Shown: piece after piece, positions 24,470-35,032 of the stretch | Layout: every line of letters starts with the position of its first letter | How positions within the stretch are numbered: the first letter of the stretch is position 1 | Notes under the pieces: generated by a model | Databases searched by the model: none | Told to the model about the DNA's origin: nothing | Seen by the model: the letters and a program-made list of their open reading frames with translations, nothing else | Program-made: the position numbers and the translations under genes | Origin: Gigaspora margarita | Lineage: Eukaryota; Glomeromycota; Glomeromycetes; Diversisporales; Gigasporaceae | Direction: 5' to 3' | Length of the DNA stretch: 64,000 nt | Assembly (NCBI GenBank): GCA_009809945.1 | Contig: WTPW01000998.1 | Span: forward strand, 1-64,000

Positions 24470-24806
24470 TAGAAAATTGCTAACTATAACTATAGTGATA
24501 ATTACCTGTGATCGATAATATATAAACACTTTTTATTAAATAAAAATCAAATGCTTATAATATTAGGGTAAGGGTAAAGATTAGAGGTTAGATAGAGATT
24601 TATATATAATAAAATTTAACAAAGAATTTTTTTGCATAAAAAAAAAGTAGGTTTACAGACAAAATTTTTAGTTAGAAGTAATACTTTAAAAAATTCTTTA
24701 TTTTGGTTCTACAAAATTAATTTACATGTAATACTTGATTCTGAATTTTGATTAGCAAATTATGTACAGGTAATCATCTCCATGGTTATAGTTAGCAATA
24801 TTCTAT
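24470..24806. mobile_element. Level-4 hairpin MITE, about 336 bp
   Basis: The ends TAGAAAATTGCTAACTATAA and TTATAGTTAGCAATATTCTA are inverse complements, with GATAATTACCTGT answered by ACAGGTAATCATC. It lies in the TATATATATAG tract that is continuous in the related copies at 14.2 and 35.7 kb, so it is an insertion. The target tract is itself TA repeats, which hides the exact duplication. Confidence 0.7.
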
Positions 24807-25009
24807 ATATATATTTAGTATAAATACTAATAGTATTTTTATTATAATAAAATCATAATATTTGAATTTGAATTCTCAATAACTATTTATTCAAATAAGC
24901 TAAAATTTTTAATATAGATAGATATAAGATTGATCTATATTATATTAAAATTTTAGCTAAATCATATTAGTAGTTCTTGCAAAATTGCTTAAAAACTATA
25001 TAATTTTGT

Positions 25010-25841
25010 TAATTGATAATCTGGATAAGATCAGCACTATTACCATATTGGGGGATCGCTAAAGCCTTGTACCTATATAATTTTTTGAAGTTATAATTAT
25101 AATTAGGGTTAGAGCTAGTTTAGCATTAGAGTTAAAGTAGTTTTATAGATAAAATTGCCTCACTGATATTTTTTATTAATGCAACAAGACAGGTTTAGGC
25201 CACTGTTTTTCATATTTTTGCATTTTTTGATTTTTTAACTTCTTTTGAGCTAATTTGTGTAAACAAATTTCATGATTTTGATTGGTTGATCTATATATAA
25301 AAAGTCATATGGGTACAAGGCTTTAGTGGACCCCATATTGGAACAATAGTAAATTTTGGGAATAAGTACAATATAATTTTTATTATATACTAGAATCTGA
25401 TGTAGGTTTAATAAAAAGTAATTTTTTTATTAAGTTAACAGCTCATAACAATTAATTAAAAGTTGTAGAGCTCACAAAGATGCATCTAATGGTGGTTAGA
25501 TCATCCAAATCGGCCTAATATACACTGAGATATCACTAAAAAATGATTGGCTGACTATATAAAATTTTTAGTTTGTTTAACATAGAATTTTATATAGTTG
25601 GCCAATCGTTTTTTAGTGATATCTCAGCGTATACTGTTCCAATTTGAATGATCTAACTACTATTAGATGTGCCTCAGTGAGCTCTACAACTTTCAATTAA
25701 TTGATATGAGCTGTTAATTTAATAAAAAAATTACTTTTCATTGGACCTATGTCAGATTCTAGTATATAATAAAAATTATAGTAATTTTGCTTCAAATTCT
25801 AATATAAAAATAGTCTGATCTTCTCTGGATCAGTAATTAAA
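25010..25841. mobile_element. Level-4 foldback element with arms of about 270 bp
   Basis: The left arm from TTAATTGATAATCTGGATAA to about 25580 is answered by the right arm from about 25590 to CTCTGGATCAGTAATTAA. Shared landmarks are TATATACTAGAATCTGATGT, AAGTTGTAGAGCTCAC and TGATTGGCTGACTATATA. The same family forms the larger foldback at 35.46-37.16 kb. The left arm is interrupted by the 282-bp MITE at 25052. In the family such structures are non-autonomous; no coding sequence is present. Confidence 0.78.
25052..25333. mobile_element. Level-5 hAT-like MITE, 282 bp, with 8-bp duplications
   Basis: It begins GGGATCGCTAAAGCCTTGTA and ends TACAAGGCTTTAGTGGACCC. CATATTGG occurs exactly on both sides (25044-25051 and 25334-25341). 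The 8-bp target duplication indicates a hAT-type insertion. The opposite arm of the surrounding foldback lacks it, which confirms that the insertion happened after the foldback formed. Confidence 0.85.
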
Positions 25842-26017
25842 TTATTTTAGAACAAAATTGGTTTTAGTGATTGCAAGTAGTCATTATTTAGTAAAGTCCA
25901 AATTTACTATATAAATCAATTTTGATCGCTTAAGTAAACTTATTTGGGTGATCAAAATACAAATTTTTATTCAAATTAGAGAACATTTTATTAGTAAACT
26001 TTTAATTTTTACATTTA

Positions 26018-27453
26018 CATAGAAGAACCAATTAATGACGGTCAGACTCAACGTACAGAGCAGACTTTGGATTTTTGCACAGCCATATACGGTGAGTGAC
26101 TCTATAGTAGAAACCCAAAAGGCCTCAGCTTCTATTTCATCAAATCCTGCTGTGAAATACATCTTATAATCATAGTCTTAAAACCCCTTACTACCAAAAT
26201 CAACTAATTCAAACATATAACAATATCTTTAATCTAAATACAACTCACCTTAACTTATTTACTGCCGTTTTTATTAAAAACCTTCAATCCTCAAATATTA
26301 AATCCAGTATAGGCTAGATTTGTGAAAATGACCTTTCTATCTACTTTAATGCAGCAATAAATCCTTTTTCAGACTCTTCTCACTCTGAATTAATAGCAAC
26401 TATTCCTCTTTTACTTGCTATACCAAAATAACTCTGTTATTACAATATATATTGATAACTTATCTGCAATCAAAAACCTAATCAATCCTCCTTCCTTTAA
26501 ACTTATTCAAAACAAAAACTAGGATATAATCTCAATTATTAACTCTATTAAATCTACAAAAAACATTTCTATTACTCCTATCAAAGTTGAATCACATTCA
26601 ACTAGTTCTCTGCATAACCAAGCTGACCTGCTAGCAAAACAAGGCTTTGATAAACCTATAATAGAAATCTCTTATACATACTTTAAACTACCTACTCACT
26701 TTTTATAGAACAATTATATAATAACACACAAAGCTCACTCCTTTATCAAAAATATTATCAAAATTCAAGAACTAACATTTTGGTCATCTCTTAAATTTTT
26801 TAACAATTATACTTCAGATATAAACTGGAACTTAACTTTTAAAATACTTAAATCTTTAGAATACAATTCCTCTTTATACTCCTTCTATGTCAAAATCCTA
26901 ACAAACAACCTCCCAACAATGCAAAACCTTAACATTCGCTACCCAAATACAAAAAAAACCAACCGTACTAAAATAACTCTACTATCAAGCACTATTCAAG
27001 CAAATACATCAAGAACTCATATACAACCAATAAACCTACACTCTGCTATTGAAAAATGGTACTTATAAGGCTACTCTCTAACAACATGCTTTTTATAATA
27101 TCATGATTAACACCTTAGGTTTTCTCCAACCTATCCTAACTAGATTTATTTTATTAGCTTAAATTAATAATAGTATAAAATAGGAAATAGGAGGTGTAAT
27201 GTCATATTGGGTGCTCTGTAGCACAAATCTAGTTAGAAATCTTTACTATAGAATTTATCTATAGCCATATCTCTTTACTTCAACTAGTTTTCAGATTGGA
27301 AAAATTTGTCAGCCTGGTCCAAGAACTTATCTGACCCCTCACCTATTTCTAACTTGATAACAAAGAGACTATTAATCTTAGGATTAATTTAAGGTTGCTA
27401 TAACAAAGTTTCTACTATGATATTATATTAAAAAAAAAAATAAAAATAAAAAA
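26018..27453 (+). mobile_element. 5'-truncated LINE with RNase H domain
   Basis: Flanked by identical 14-bp direct repeats AATTTTTACATTTA (26004-26017 and 27454-27467), with an A-rich tail at 27429-27453: the hallmarks of target-primed LINE insertion. Decayed plus-strand frames show an RNase H-like block: SDSSHSELIATIPLLLA, then NIYIDNLSAIKNL, then VESHSTSSLHNQADLLAKQG. The family pattern there is S-x-ELxA, TDS and HxxNExADxLAK; the first Asp-Ser becomes Asp-Asn here. LINEs with a downstream RNase H (I-like or Tad-like) fit. Several stops are present and the reverse transcriptase part is absent, so it is dead on arrival. Confidence 0.85.
26299..27130 (+). pseudogene. LINE RNase H and C-terminal region, broken
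   Basis: The fragment following CENDLSIYFNAAINPFSDSS contains the acidic and histidine landmarks of a type I RNase H over about 110 residues, followed by FKLPTHF and LTFKILKSLEYNSSLYSFYV, typical of the tail behind RNase H in these LINEs. In-frame stops lie near 26431, 26520 and 26707. The domain normally removes the RNA strand of the RNA-DNA hybrid during reverse transcription. Confidence 0.7.
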
Positions 27454-28456
27454 AATTTTTACATTTATCGAATATATTTTTTTAATTAATTTTAATTTTT
27501 TCATCAAAAGTAAAAATCAAAAGTCAAATAATAAAAAATTTTTCAATACTAATAAAAATTTTAGAGTAAGTATATTTTAATTTACTATAAAAGTTTACTT
27601 AAGTGCCTATAATCAATTCACATAGTAAAATATTGACTTTACTATGTAGCAACTTTGTTAATCCTGTGGTAGCTTATTTTTAAGTCAAAAGTGGTTTTGA
27701 ATTTTTTAAATATCAAAAGTTGATTAGTTAATAGTCTTATCACTAGGGAATATGATATAGGTAAACCCTAATAATATAATTTACTACACTTCTCTAAAAA
27801 TTTAATCACAGAATCCTGTAATCAGAATAGATTTGTGTTACTATAAAAGTTCTATAATTTATTAAATAATTATAAACTATTTTAGTAAAACAAATTTATT
27901 CTGATTTAGAATCCTGTGATTAGATTTTAATGATTTTGAATCCTCTCATTGAGAGGATCATTTTGGTAGTTAAATCATCAAATTTGATTTAGTAGATCAA
28001 AAGTTATTTACTATTAAATATTATACCTAACTTTTTAATAATCATAAAATCTGATTGGCTAATTGGGTATCTAGGTGTGGGTAGGTGGAGGTAGGCTTAT
28101 AGTAAACAAAAATCAGCTAATTTCTGGAAGCTCCCTTACTAATTTTTTACAATAACATTCAATTGAAATCAGATAATGATTATATGTTATTTAGATTATT
28201 TATATTGTACTATCTAAAAAAATCTCAATTGATCTAGAAAAATTAATGATATTTACAATTAGATTTTTTAATATAAAATGTGGCTTTAAAGTTTTACTAC
28301 CATATATAGATAGTTTTGACCTATATGCTACAAAATTTTGGCTAAAATTGGTTGTGTTCTTGAAAATTCTTATTAGTAGCATATTTTTGACCTTATATAA
28401 AAATTTTTGTGTGATAATTGTATATGAAAATAATTAATGTTGTACTCTATCCTTAA

Positions 28457-28945
28457 ATTTTAACAAAATTTCGATCAAGGATATTTTTGCAACCATTTGA
28501 TCAAATTTGATAAAATTTTTTTATTTAAATTTTACAGATTTTGTATAATTAAAATAAAAAAATTCATCAAACCTGACCAAATAGTTGCAAAGATATTCTT
28601 AATTTTGATAAAATTTGACCAAGGATATCTTACAGTCAACTCCCGCAATAGTTACATGCTAAAATCAGCATTTTATGGGCCTATTGCGAAATTGTGACTA
28701 AAACGAGAAAGAATTTATATAGTTTATATGATCAGATAAATAAAATTAAGGTGACTATAGCGCGATTGTGACTATAGCAAGATGTGACTATTGCGAGAGT
28801 CGACTGTATTGTCTACTTGATCAAATTTGGCAAAATTTTTTTTTATTTGAATTTTCAAGTCCCATAAAATTTAAATAAAAAATTTTTTATCAAATTTGAT
28901 TAAGTAGTTGCTGAGATATCTTTGATCAAAGTTTTAAAAAACTTA
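28457..28945. repeat. Hairpin satellite family 2, right remainder
   Basis: Continues the 195-bp family from the other side of the nested stack: CGATCAAGGATATTTTTGCA and GATCAAATTTGATAAAATTT, then a second, shortened unit that ends GTTGCTGAGATATCTTTGAT. The second unit is split by the 174-bp MITE at 28633. Short frames here are repeat translations. Confidence 0.88.
28633..28806. mobile_element. pogo-like MITE, 174 bp, TA target
   Basis: The ends are CAGTCAACTCCCGCAATAGT and ACTATTGCGAGAGTCGACTG, inverse complements with two mismatches, flanked by TA on both sides (28631-28632, 28807-28808). Removal restores a satellite word (GATATCT-TA-TTGTCTACTTGATC). CAGT-type ends and a TA target are typical of pogo/Tigger elements. 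The interior repeats GTGACTA words and is non-coding. Confidence 0.87.
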
Positions 28946-28969
28946 AAACTATAAAACAAATTTTACTTT

Positions 28970-29330
28970 AAAAACTCAGGTTTTACTTATATAATAAAAA
29001 AATTCAGATTTTATCTAATGAAATACAGATTTATACAACTATGTTTATCAAACTCAGATTTTATATATTCATCTTAGGTTTTATATAATACAAATGATAA
29101 ACACAGGTTTTACTTATTTGCAACTCAGTTTTACTCTGTCATAATATAATTATACTACTTTTACTTAACAATCACTATTGTTTAAATCTTCTTTAGTATT
29201 GTCTAAAAAAAACAGTCATAAGGAGCATCCATAAATAACATTATGTACCCCTACATAGTAGCTTTTAACCCCCTAGACTATATAAAAAAATTTAAAAACC
29301 TGTATATTTATATATAAAATTTTACAAAAA
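28970..29330. repeat. Short interspersed ACTCAGATTTTAT repeats and spacer
   Basis: Between 28975 and 29140 the word CTCAGRTTTTAYTTATAT recurs about seven times at irregular spacings of 20-35 bp. Beyond 29145 there is plain AT-rich spacer. No gene. Confidence 0.55.
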
Positions 29331-29650
29331 CTTGGATATATTATGACCCAGTAATCCAATATAAATGATTTTGGTAACATTCGATTTGTCTCTATGAGAT
29401 GAATCCAATAGTACCAAAATCATTTGGACTACTGGATCAAGAGTTATTCACAAAAACTATTGATTTTATAGTAATTTTATAAGATAATAGCTAATAGTAT
29501 TTTGTTAATAAAACTAGATCTAGTAATCCATATTAAATGATTTTGGTACTATTTGAATCCTTTTCTTAAGAGATTTGAATGGAACCAAAATTATCCAATT
29601 TGAACCCCTGGATTGAGTTTTAGACAAATTTTTATAAAAAATTATATTAT
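29331..29650. repeat. Two palindromic units with GATCCAGTAATCC arms
   Basis: Unit one: GACCCAGTAATCCAATATAA / AAATGATTTTGGTAACATTC is answered after TGTCTCTATGAGA by AGTACCAAAATCATTTGGAC and TACTGGATCAAGAGTTATT. Unit two (29515-29625) repeats the pattern more loosely. The arms resemble words in the hAT-like MITEs at 33971 and 35033, so this is another branch of the palindrome-rich repeat population. Confidence 0.6.
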
Positions 29651-30060
29651 ATTTTTTTTTGATCCCCTTCTACTTATTGAAAAAGCATTATATTTTAAGG
29701 GACCTTCTCTTTTCTCAAATATAATATTATTTATAGATGCCTTCTATGGTGTATGTAATTTAAAACCAATATTACATGATTAAGAGCAGTGTATAAAATC
29801 TATGTATACAATGTGCTCATGTGCATATGTTTTTAAAAAGTTTCACATATTTTTGGCTGGGAATGTGCATGTAATTCACATGCTTTGGGGCTAAATAGTG
29901 CACCAAAATCATTAGTAAAATATAGAAGTTGTGCACATAGAGCACACTGTGCACATAATTTATTGTATATATATTTAGAGTATTGCTATTTACATCATGG
30001 TTTTTACTATTTGCACTATGGTTTTTGTATAATATTAGATCATTAATCAACTTTTTCTAT
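29651..30060. other. Non-coding spacer
   Basis: AT-rich with a run of GTGCACA/TGTGCTC words around 29800-29960. Minus-strand frames are low-complexity. Nothing recognised. Confidence 0.4.
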
Positions 30061-30565
30061 TTACACCATGGTATAGTTATATGAATATTTGAAAAATCTT
30101 ATCTTGCACCTCTACATGTTGTTAATCTACAAAAAAGGTGAGTTTTTTATTAGTGCAATATTAAAATGGTCTAAGGTTACATAAAATTGCAAAAATCTTA
30201 TTCTGCACACTTACATATTGTTAATCTACAAAAAAGGCGAGTTTTAATTAGTACAATATAAAAATAGCCCAGGATTATACAAAATTGTGAAATTCTGATC
30301 CATATTATGTTAAGCCCTTTAGAAATAAGGGTAAGGGTTGGCTCATATTATAAAATTAGAGTTAGGGTTGGCCCATATTATAAATTAGATTAGCAGGCCT
30401 ACTGGAATATTCTAACTAGCTCAAGGTTATACAAAAATTGTAAAAATCTTATCCTGTACCTTTATATGTTGTTAATCTACAAAAAAGTGAGTTTTTATTG
30501 GTGCAACATTAAAAAACCTAAGATTACATAAAAAATTATAAAAAATCTTTTTATATGTTGTTAAT
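30061..30565. repeat. Tandem repeat of about 115 bp, left part
   Basis: Units carry TGTTGTTAATCTACAAAAAA then GTGAGTTTTTATTAGTGCAA and AAAATCTTATCCTGCACC. Copies start near 30117, 30220, 30470 and 30555, with a slightly longer spacer in the middle. The last unit is cut at TTGTTAAT by the hAT-like element and resumes after it at 33182. Confidence 0.75.
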
Positions 30566-33181
30566 TAGGGTTCAGAATGGGCTGGGTTAAACCCGTGGGT
30601 TTGCAGGTTGGGCCGGGTTTGGGTTAAGCTAGGTCCAATATTTTGACCTGTTTTAAAAGTGGGCCAGGTTTACATTAGGTTTATTAAATACTGGGCTTGG
30701 GTCAGGTTTTGGAAATGGGCCTGCAGGCCTCCGTGGGCCTGCTATAATATTATAATGATCTATAGCATGCCTTTATAATTTTTTTTACCAAAAATGGGAA
30801 TAATATATTAAAACTTTTACAAAATGTAGCATTTTTAATGTACGTTTGCAAAATCTCATAACTATGAATTTCTGCACTTATATCAGTATGAGAATTGTTT
30901 AACCACATCGCTTTAACAGGTTTTTGAAGTGCATGACGATCACTATAAAAAATGTATTGTCTTTCAAAATTGCACTAACTAAATATGTTATAAACACATT
31001 AAGTGTCAAAAAAGAGACTGTATTGGTATTTACTGTACCAGGAATATAGTATGTACAAAGTGTATAGTTTTATGGTGAATAAACTGAAGGCAAAATCTTA
31101 AAGTTGATTGAATAATACATTCGCACAAATCATGATTTTTCTCATAACCATCATACCTACTAATTTTGAAGATTAATAATTTTGGAGATTGGGGTAACCA
31201 ATATATTTTCAAATTTGGACACCATCACTGACATACATATCATATTATGATTGATGCATTTCTTTTGATGCTTTGATGAGGTTAGAGTTACCTTTTTTTG
31301 ATATGATTTATTCCCACAGTAAATATATTACTCATTTTTTTGGTACGTGGTTCAGATTCTATTTTGTTTAGTTAACTAAATTTGTTATAGGTAGATGACT
31401 ATGGGAAATAAAAGTATGAGTATTGGTTTTATGAAAATAACTAAAGACAGAATCTTAAAACTGATTAGAGAGTAAAATTTTAAAGCTAATTAGATTATAT
31501 ATTGGTATACGGGATATGATACTTTCTTTATTTATCAGTTTGATTTTGATAACAAAAACTGTATTATAAAAAAAATATATGATACCGTATATTTCTGAAA
31601 ATAAGCTACCTTTTTTTGCTAATTTTTAATACAAAAAATCTGGAGTAGCTTATTTTTGGGTTATTTACTATTTTAATTAATTTAATACATAACAAAGAGT
31701 AGCTTATTTTTGGATACAAAACTTTAAAAAGTAACATTAATAATAACAAATAAACAAATATGTTGTATTACCATATATTTCTGAAAATAAATTGCCGATT
31801 TTGAAAATAAATTGTTCGATTTTGAACACAAAAAATCGGAGCAGCTTATTTTAGTCAATCAATTATAATCGCTACATAGTAAAGTTATAATTTTACTATG
31901 TAAATCGATTATGGTCGCTTAAGTAAACTTATTTTAAAGGTCAAAACACGTATATCCTGAAATTTTCATATAAATCAGAGAACTTTTTATTATTTGACTT
32001 TTAATTTTTACGCTCAATAAATATGTTTTTTAAAAAAAATTAAAATTTTTTGTTAAAGGTAAAAATTAAAAGTCAAATAATAAAAAGTTATCTGATTTAT
32101 ATAAAAATTTCAGGATATATGTATTGTGATATTGCAAATAAGTTTACTTAAGCGCTCATAATCGATTTACATAGTAAAATTATGACTTTACTATGTAACA
32201 AGTATAATCGATTGTAAGAGAAGCTATTTTCAGAACTAAAAATTTTGTTAATTATGTTTTGGTGTGACAAAGGGGTAGCTTATTTTCAGGTCAAAGGCGT
32301 TTTTACGTTTTTGGATCAAAACAGGGGGTAGCTTATTTTTGGATGTAGCTTATTTTCGGAAACATATGGTATATTGGGCTGATATGTCATGATGATTAAT
32401 TGGAAGATAGATTTTGAATACATGTGAATTGAAATATGTACCATAGTGCACTGACCAAAGTACTCCCTTTTCAATACCCCCATTGCAAAATACCTAGTGC
32501 ACAAGATCTCTATTAATCAAATATAGATTTTTAAAGTTTTTAGACTGCTTATTGTAAGTGTGAATATGTAAATACTAAAATTTTTTTCTTGCGGCACAGA
32601 CCCACTGCCGCATAAAATACCCAGATCTTTTGTAAGCTTTTTGATGAGTAGATTGCATTAGACCTGGGTCTTTTGGTCAGTGCACTATGGTATTTATCAA
32701 TTCATTTTATTATGAGAAAACTTAATGAATAGTTTTAGTGGAGAATAAATCGAAAGCAGAATCTTGAAGCTGATTGACAATGACTCAAAGCACGGTTTTT
32801 CCCATGATTTATTACTAGGAGTGCAGACATATTGTCATAATTACAACCTATTTTAAAAACTGGGTTGGCAATTTTTTTATTAAGGTAATTAAGTTACAAC
32901 CTTATTTTTACTCATTGCAGAGATTTTTTGTAAAATATTATATTCCAAAAGTATTTTGAAGTGTATAAATAAGTTACCTGGGCATCTATCCACCTTCTTT
33001 ACATAATTACTGGGCTGGGTTGGGTTAGGTTGGGCTGGGTGGTTATTGTTTAAAGTGATCTGACCCGGCCCAAACCCGTAACTTTTTACCAGGCTGGGCA
33101 TGGGCTCAGGTTTTAAAATTTCTTTGGGCTTGGGCTTAAATTTAAAAAAACTCTAGCCCAACCCGCCTATTCCGAACTCTA
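30566..33181. mobile_element. hAT-like element, 2.6 kb, 8-bp target duplication
   Basis: It starts TAGGGTTCAGAATGGGCTGG and ends CCGCCTATTCCGAACTCTA; these are inverse complements with a few mismatches. TTGTTAAT is exactly duplicated (30558-30565 and 33182-33189), and the tandem repeat continues across the site. The subterminal 150 bp on each side is full of GGGCTGGGTT/AACCCAGCCC words, strikingly GC-rich for this DNA and typical of hAT transposase-binding regions. The interior has no transposase that I can recognise but holds three loose copies of an AGAATCTTAAAGCTGATTGA word (31090, 31451, 32760). A nested MITE lies at 31585-32369. Confidence 0.85.
31585..32369. mobile_element. TA-target palindromic element nested in the hAT-like element
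   Basis: The ends CCGTATATTTCTGAAAATAA and TTATTTTCGGAAACATATGG are inverse complements, with GCTACC inside and TA on both flanks. The centre (about 31850-32225) is the same palindromic core found at 14.2, 25.9/27.5 and 35.7 kb: CTACATAGTAAAGTTATAAT opposite ATTATGACTTTACTATGTAA. A second internal end-like copy (CCATATATTTCTGAAAATAA) at about 31771 suggests a further insertion or duplication within it. Confidence 0.75.
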
Positions 33182-33330
33182 TTGTTAATCTACAAAAAAA
33201 GAGGAGTTTTTATTGACGCACATATATTACCATAGTGCAAATAGAAAGAGTTGATTAATAATCTAATATTACACAAAATCCATGGTGCAAATAACAAAAA
33301 CCATGGTGTAAATAGCAATACAATATATTT
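33182..33330. repeat. Tandem repeat of about 115 bp, right remainder
   Basis: Starts with the duplicated TTGTTAAT and carries on the interrupted unit (CTACAAAAAAAGAGGAGTTT then TTATTGACGCACATATATTA). It includes CCATGGTGCAAATAACAAAA words also seen, inverted, near 29990-30070. Confidence 0.65.
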
Positions 33331-33962
33331 AAATTTCTTTATATAAATTTAATATAGTAAAGTTATATAGTGCACAAATTTTTAAATTTGTTCATATAAA
33401 TTATATGTACAATATGTACAAGATTCACATACTTTTGGGATCAGATTTTATACAATGATCAAGAGTGGCCAAAATTATAAAATTTTTATTATAAAATTTT
33501 GTATTACATAAAAATTAGCCAATTAAATTTTGTATAATAAACATTTTTAAAAAATTTATATTAGTGGCCAAAATTTTAAAATATATCAAATATTTTAGCT
33601 AATAACTTAAGTTTGAGTAAACTAAAAAAAAATTGTTTCTGTAATAATATAATACAAAGCTTAAATAATTAATTTACAGAAATTGAAATAATAGATCTGT
33701 ATTTGGTAACTGTGGCTCATATTGATTGGATAGAAAGAACCTGTAATCCTGGTTTCACCATCTTGAATAGGAGCTTCAACAAAATAGTGTATTAGTTAGA
33801 AAATTAGAAAAACAGAAACCCATTTGGGAAGTTCCAAATAAGGAGGTAGAAAAAGATCTAACCTTATGGGTACTACCAAGAAGGTAGTGCCCAAATCCAA
33901 ATGAACCTTATAAGGACAAAGAATATAATGTAGCGGTTTAAGGTATAACTTTGACTGCAAGT
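33331..33962. other. Non-coding spacer
   Basis: AT-rich without open frames, repeat ends or RNA genes that I can support. A slightly more GC-balanced stretch (33710-33900) shows no domain in any frame. Confidence 0.4.
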
Positions 33963-33970
33963 GTTAGTAT

Positions 33971-34268
33971 AGGACCCCGGACATATAGTACAGAGGTTAT
34001 ACATTACACAATTCAGCAAAAACCCCCGAAATTTGAGAAGCAAAAAAACAGTTTTTTGGCAATTATCTTGGCATCCAGTGGTCCAATTTGAATGAACTTT
34101 TTTTAAAATGAAGCTCTCAGTAAGGCGCATCTAACAAAAAAATGTTCATTCAATTCTGATTACTGGATCGGAAGTTATTTAAGTAAATAGATTTTGACAT
34201 TTTCAGCAAATTAGGTCAAAATTGGCCAAAATCCAGTTATGACCTATATCAAAGATGTCCGGGGTCCT
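33971..34268 (+). mobile_element. hAT-like MITE, 298 bp, copy 1
   Basis: The ends AGGACCCCGGACAT and ATGTCCGGGGTCCT are exact inverse complements. GTTAGTAT is duplicated at 33963-33970 and 34269-34276. The interior has a second palindromic layer (CCAATTTGAATGAACTTTTT opposite ATGTTCATTCAATTCTGATT). It is the better preserved of two copies of identical length; the other is inverted at 35033. Confidence 0.88.
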
Positions 34269-34276
34269 GTTAGTAT

Positions 34277-35024
34277 AATGCAAATGCAATAGTTATTGAA
34301 AATCCAGACAATAGTTATAGAATAGGAATATAACTGTAGATTGGTTAACTTTTTTGAAGGAGTAAAGTAGCTCTATAATGCGTAAAAAAATATTTGGAAA
34401 AAAACCATATTTGGATAATACTATTATTGAACATTGGTGGTGGTGGTAAGAATGCATTAATCAGAGAGTTTAAATAGACAAGTTCTATAGTCAGATTGCA
34501 GGTATAGCAGCTAGTATAGAACCTTTGAGCAGACTACTTAAATTAGAAACTAAAAGTGTATATGTGACTAGATATACTCTTGTTAATATAATGAATACCA
34601 TTAGGGGAGTGACAAAAATCAGATGATTTTTTAGGAAAGAGGGGGTAAAACAATGTTAAAATTATATATAGGAACCTGACCAAATCTATATTAAGGAGGG
34701 GGAAGAGGAGTAGGCCTCTAATAAAAAATAGCCAGATGATTAATGACATGGCCCTTAAACCTGAATAAATATGCCTGTTCTACAAGATGGTCTTTAAACT
34801 AAAAAAAAATTAATAACAAAAATATTTTTTGTTATAATATTATTATCATTAGTTATAATAATTTTTTTTACATAGTTATTAGAGGTCACATGATATTGGT
34901 TCTAGGCTATATGCACCATATGATTTATCACAAATTTTTTAAAATTCATTTATATTAAGGTTAAGGTTTATGTTAAGTTAAACTCTAATAGCAAATTGCT
35001 TAAAGAAAACTTTTATTAATGTGC
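34277..35024. other. Spacer between the two 298-bp MITEs
   Basis: No gene; a minus-strand frame at 34543-34749 is Leu/Phe/Ile-rich without a domain. The target duplications of the two flanking MITEs differ from each other, so this segment is not the cargo of a composite transposon. Confidence 0.5.
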
Positions 35025-35032
35025 AGTAGATA

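Larger units (their letters stand above)
24428..27794. mobile_element. Level-3 PIF-like element (GAGAAGTG ends, TAA duplications)
   Basis: It starts GAGAAGTGAAGGGTTCCCAT after TAA (24425-24427) and ends TTTACTACACTTCTC before TAA (27795-27797). The subterminal GGTTCCCATTTTATCATGTC is shared with the 604-bp relative at 35586-36189, so the undisturbed element was probably about 600 bp and the rest is insertion. Its palindromic core is split: the left half ends near 26003 (CGCTTAAGTAAACTTATTTG) and the right half resumes at about 27468. Confidence 0.78.
24198..28135. mobile_element. Level-2 foldback element with TTA duplications
   Basis: The left end GAGAGCTTCCAGAAATCAGC follows TTA (24195-24197); the right end GCTAATTTCTGGAAGCTCCC precedes TTA (28136-28138). 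Inner arms also match inverted: ACTTTTGATCTACTTGACCA near 24345 against TTTAGTAGATCAAAAGTTAT near 27988. A 3-bp TTA target duplication with G-rich ends fits PIF/Harbinger. It is itself interrupted by the level-3 element. Confidence 0.75.
23391..28452. mobile_element. Outer 5-kb element (level 1) splitting satellite family 2
   Basis: It begins GGGTAGAGAATACTATAG directly after GTTTAA and ends TGTACTCTATCC before TTAAATTT. The ends are imperfect inverse complements, and the flanking TAA (or TTAA) is present on both sides. Satellite sequence before and after joins into one unit if the insert is removed. A related, partial copy lies at 61618 onward. A 3-bp TAA target and GGG-type ends suit PIF/Harbinger; a TTAA reading would suit piggyBac. 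No transposase was recognised. Everything from 24198 to 28135 is later insertion. Confidence 0.72.

Noticed and set aside
23387-28456. Firm piggyBac assignment from TTAA at both ends
   Set aside because: A 3-bp TAA target explains the site equally well and the ends resemble the TAA-flanked MITE at 37400; no transposase decides between them.
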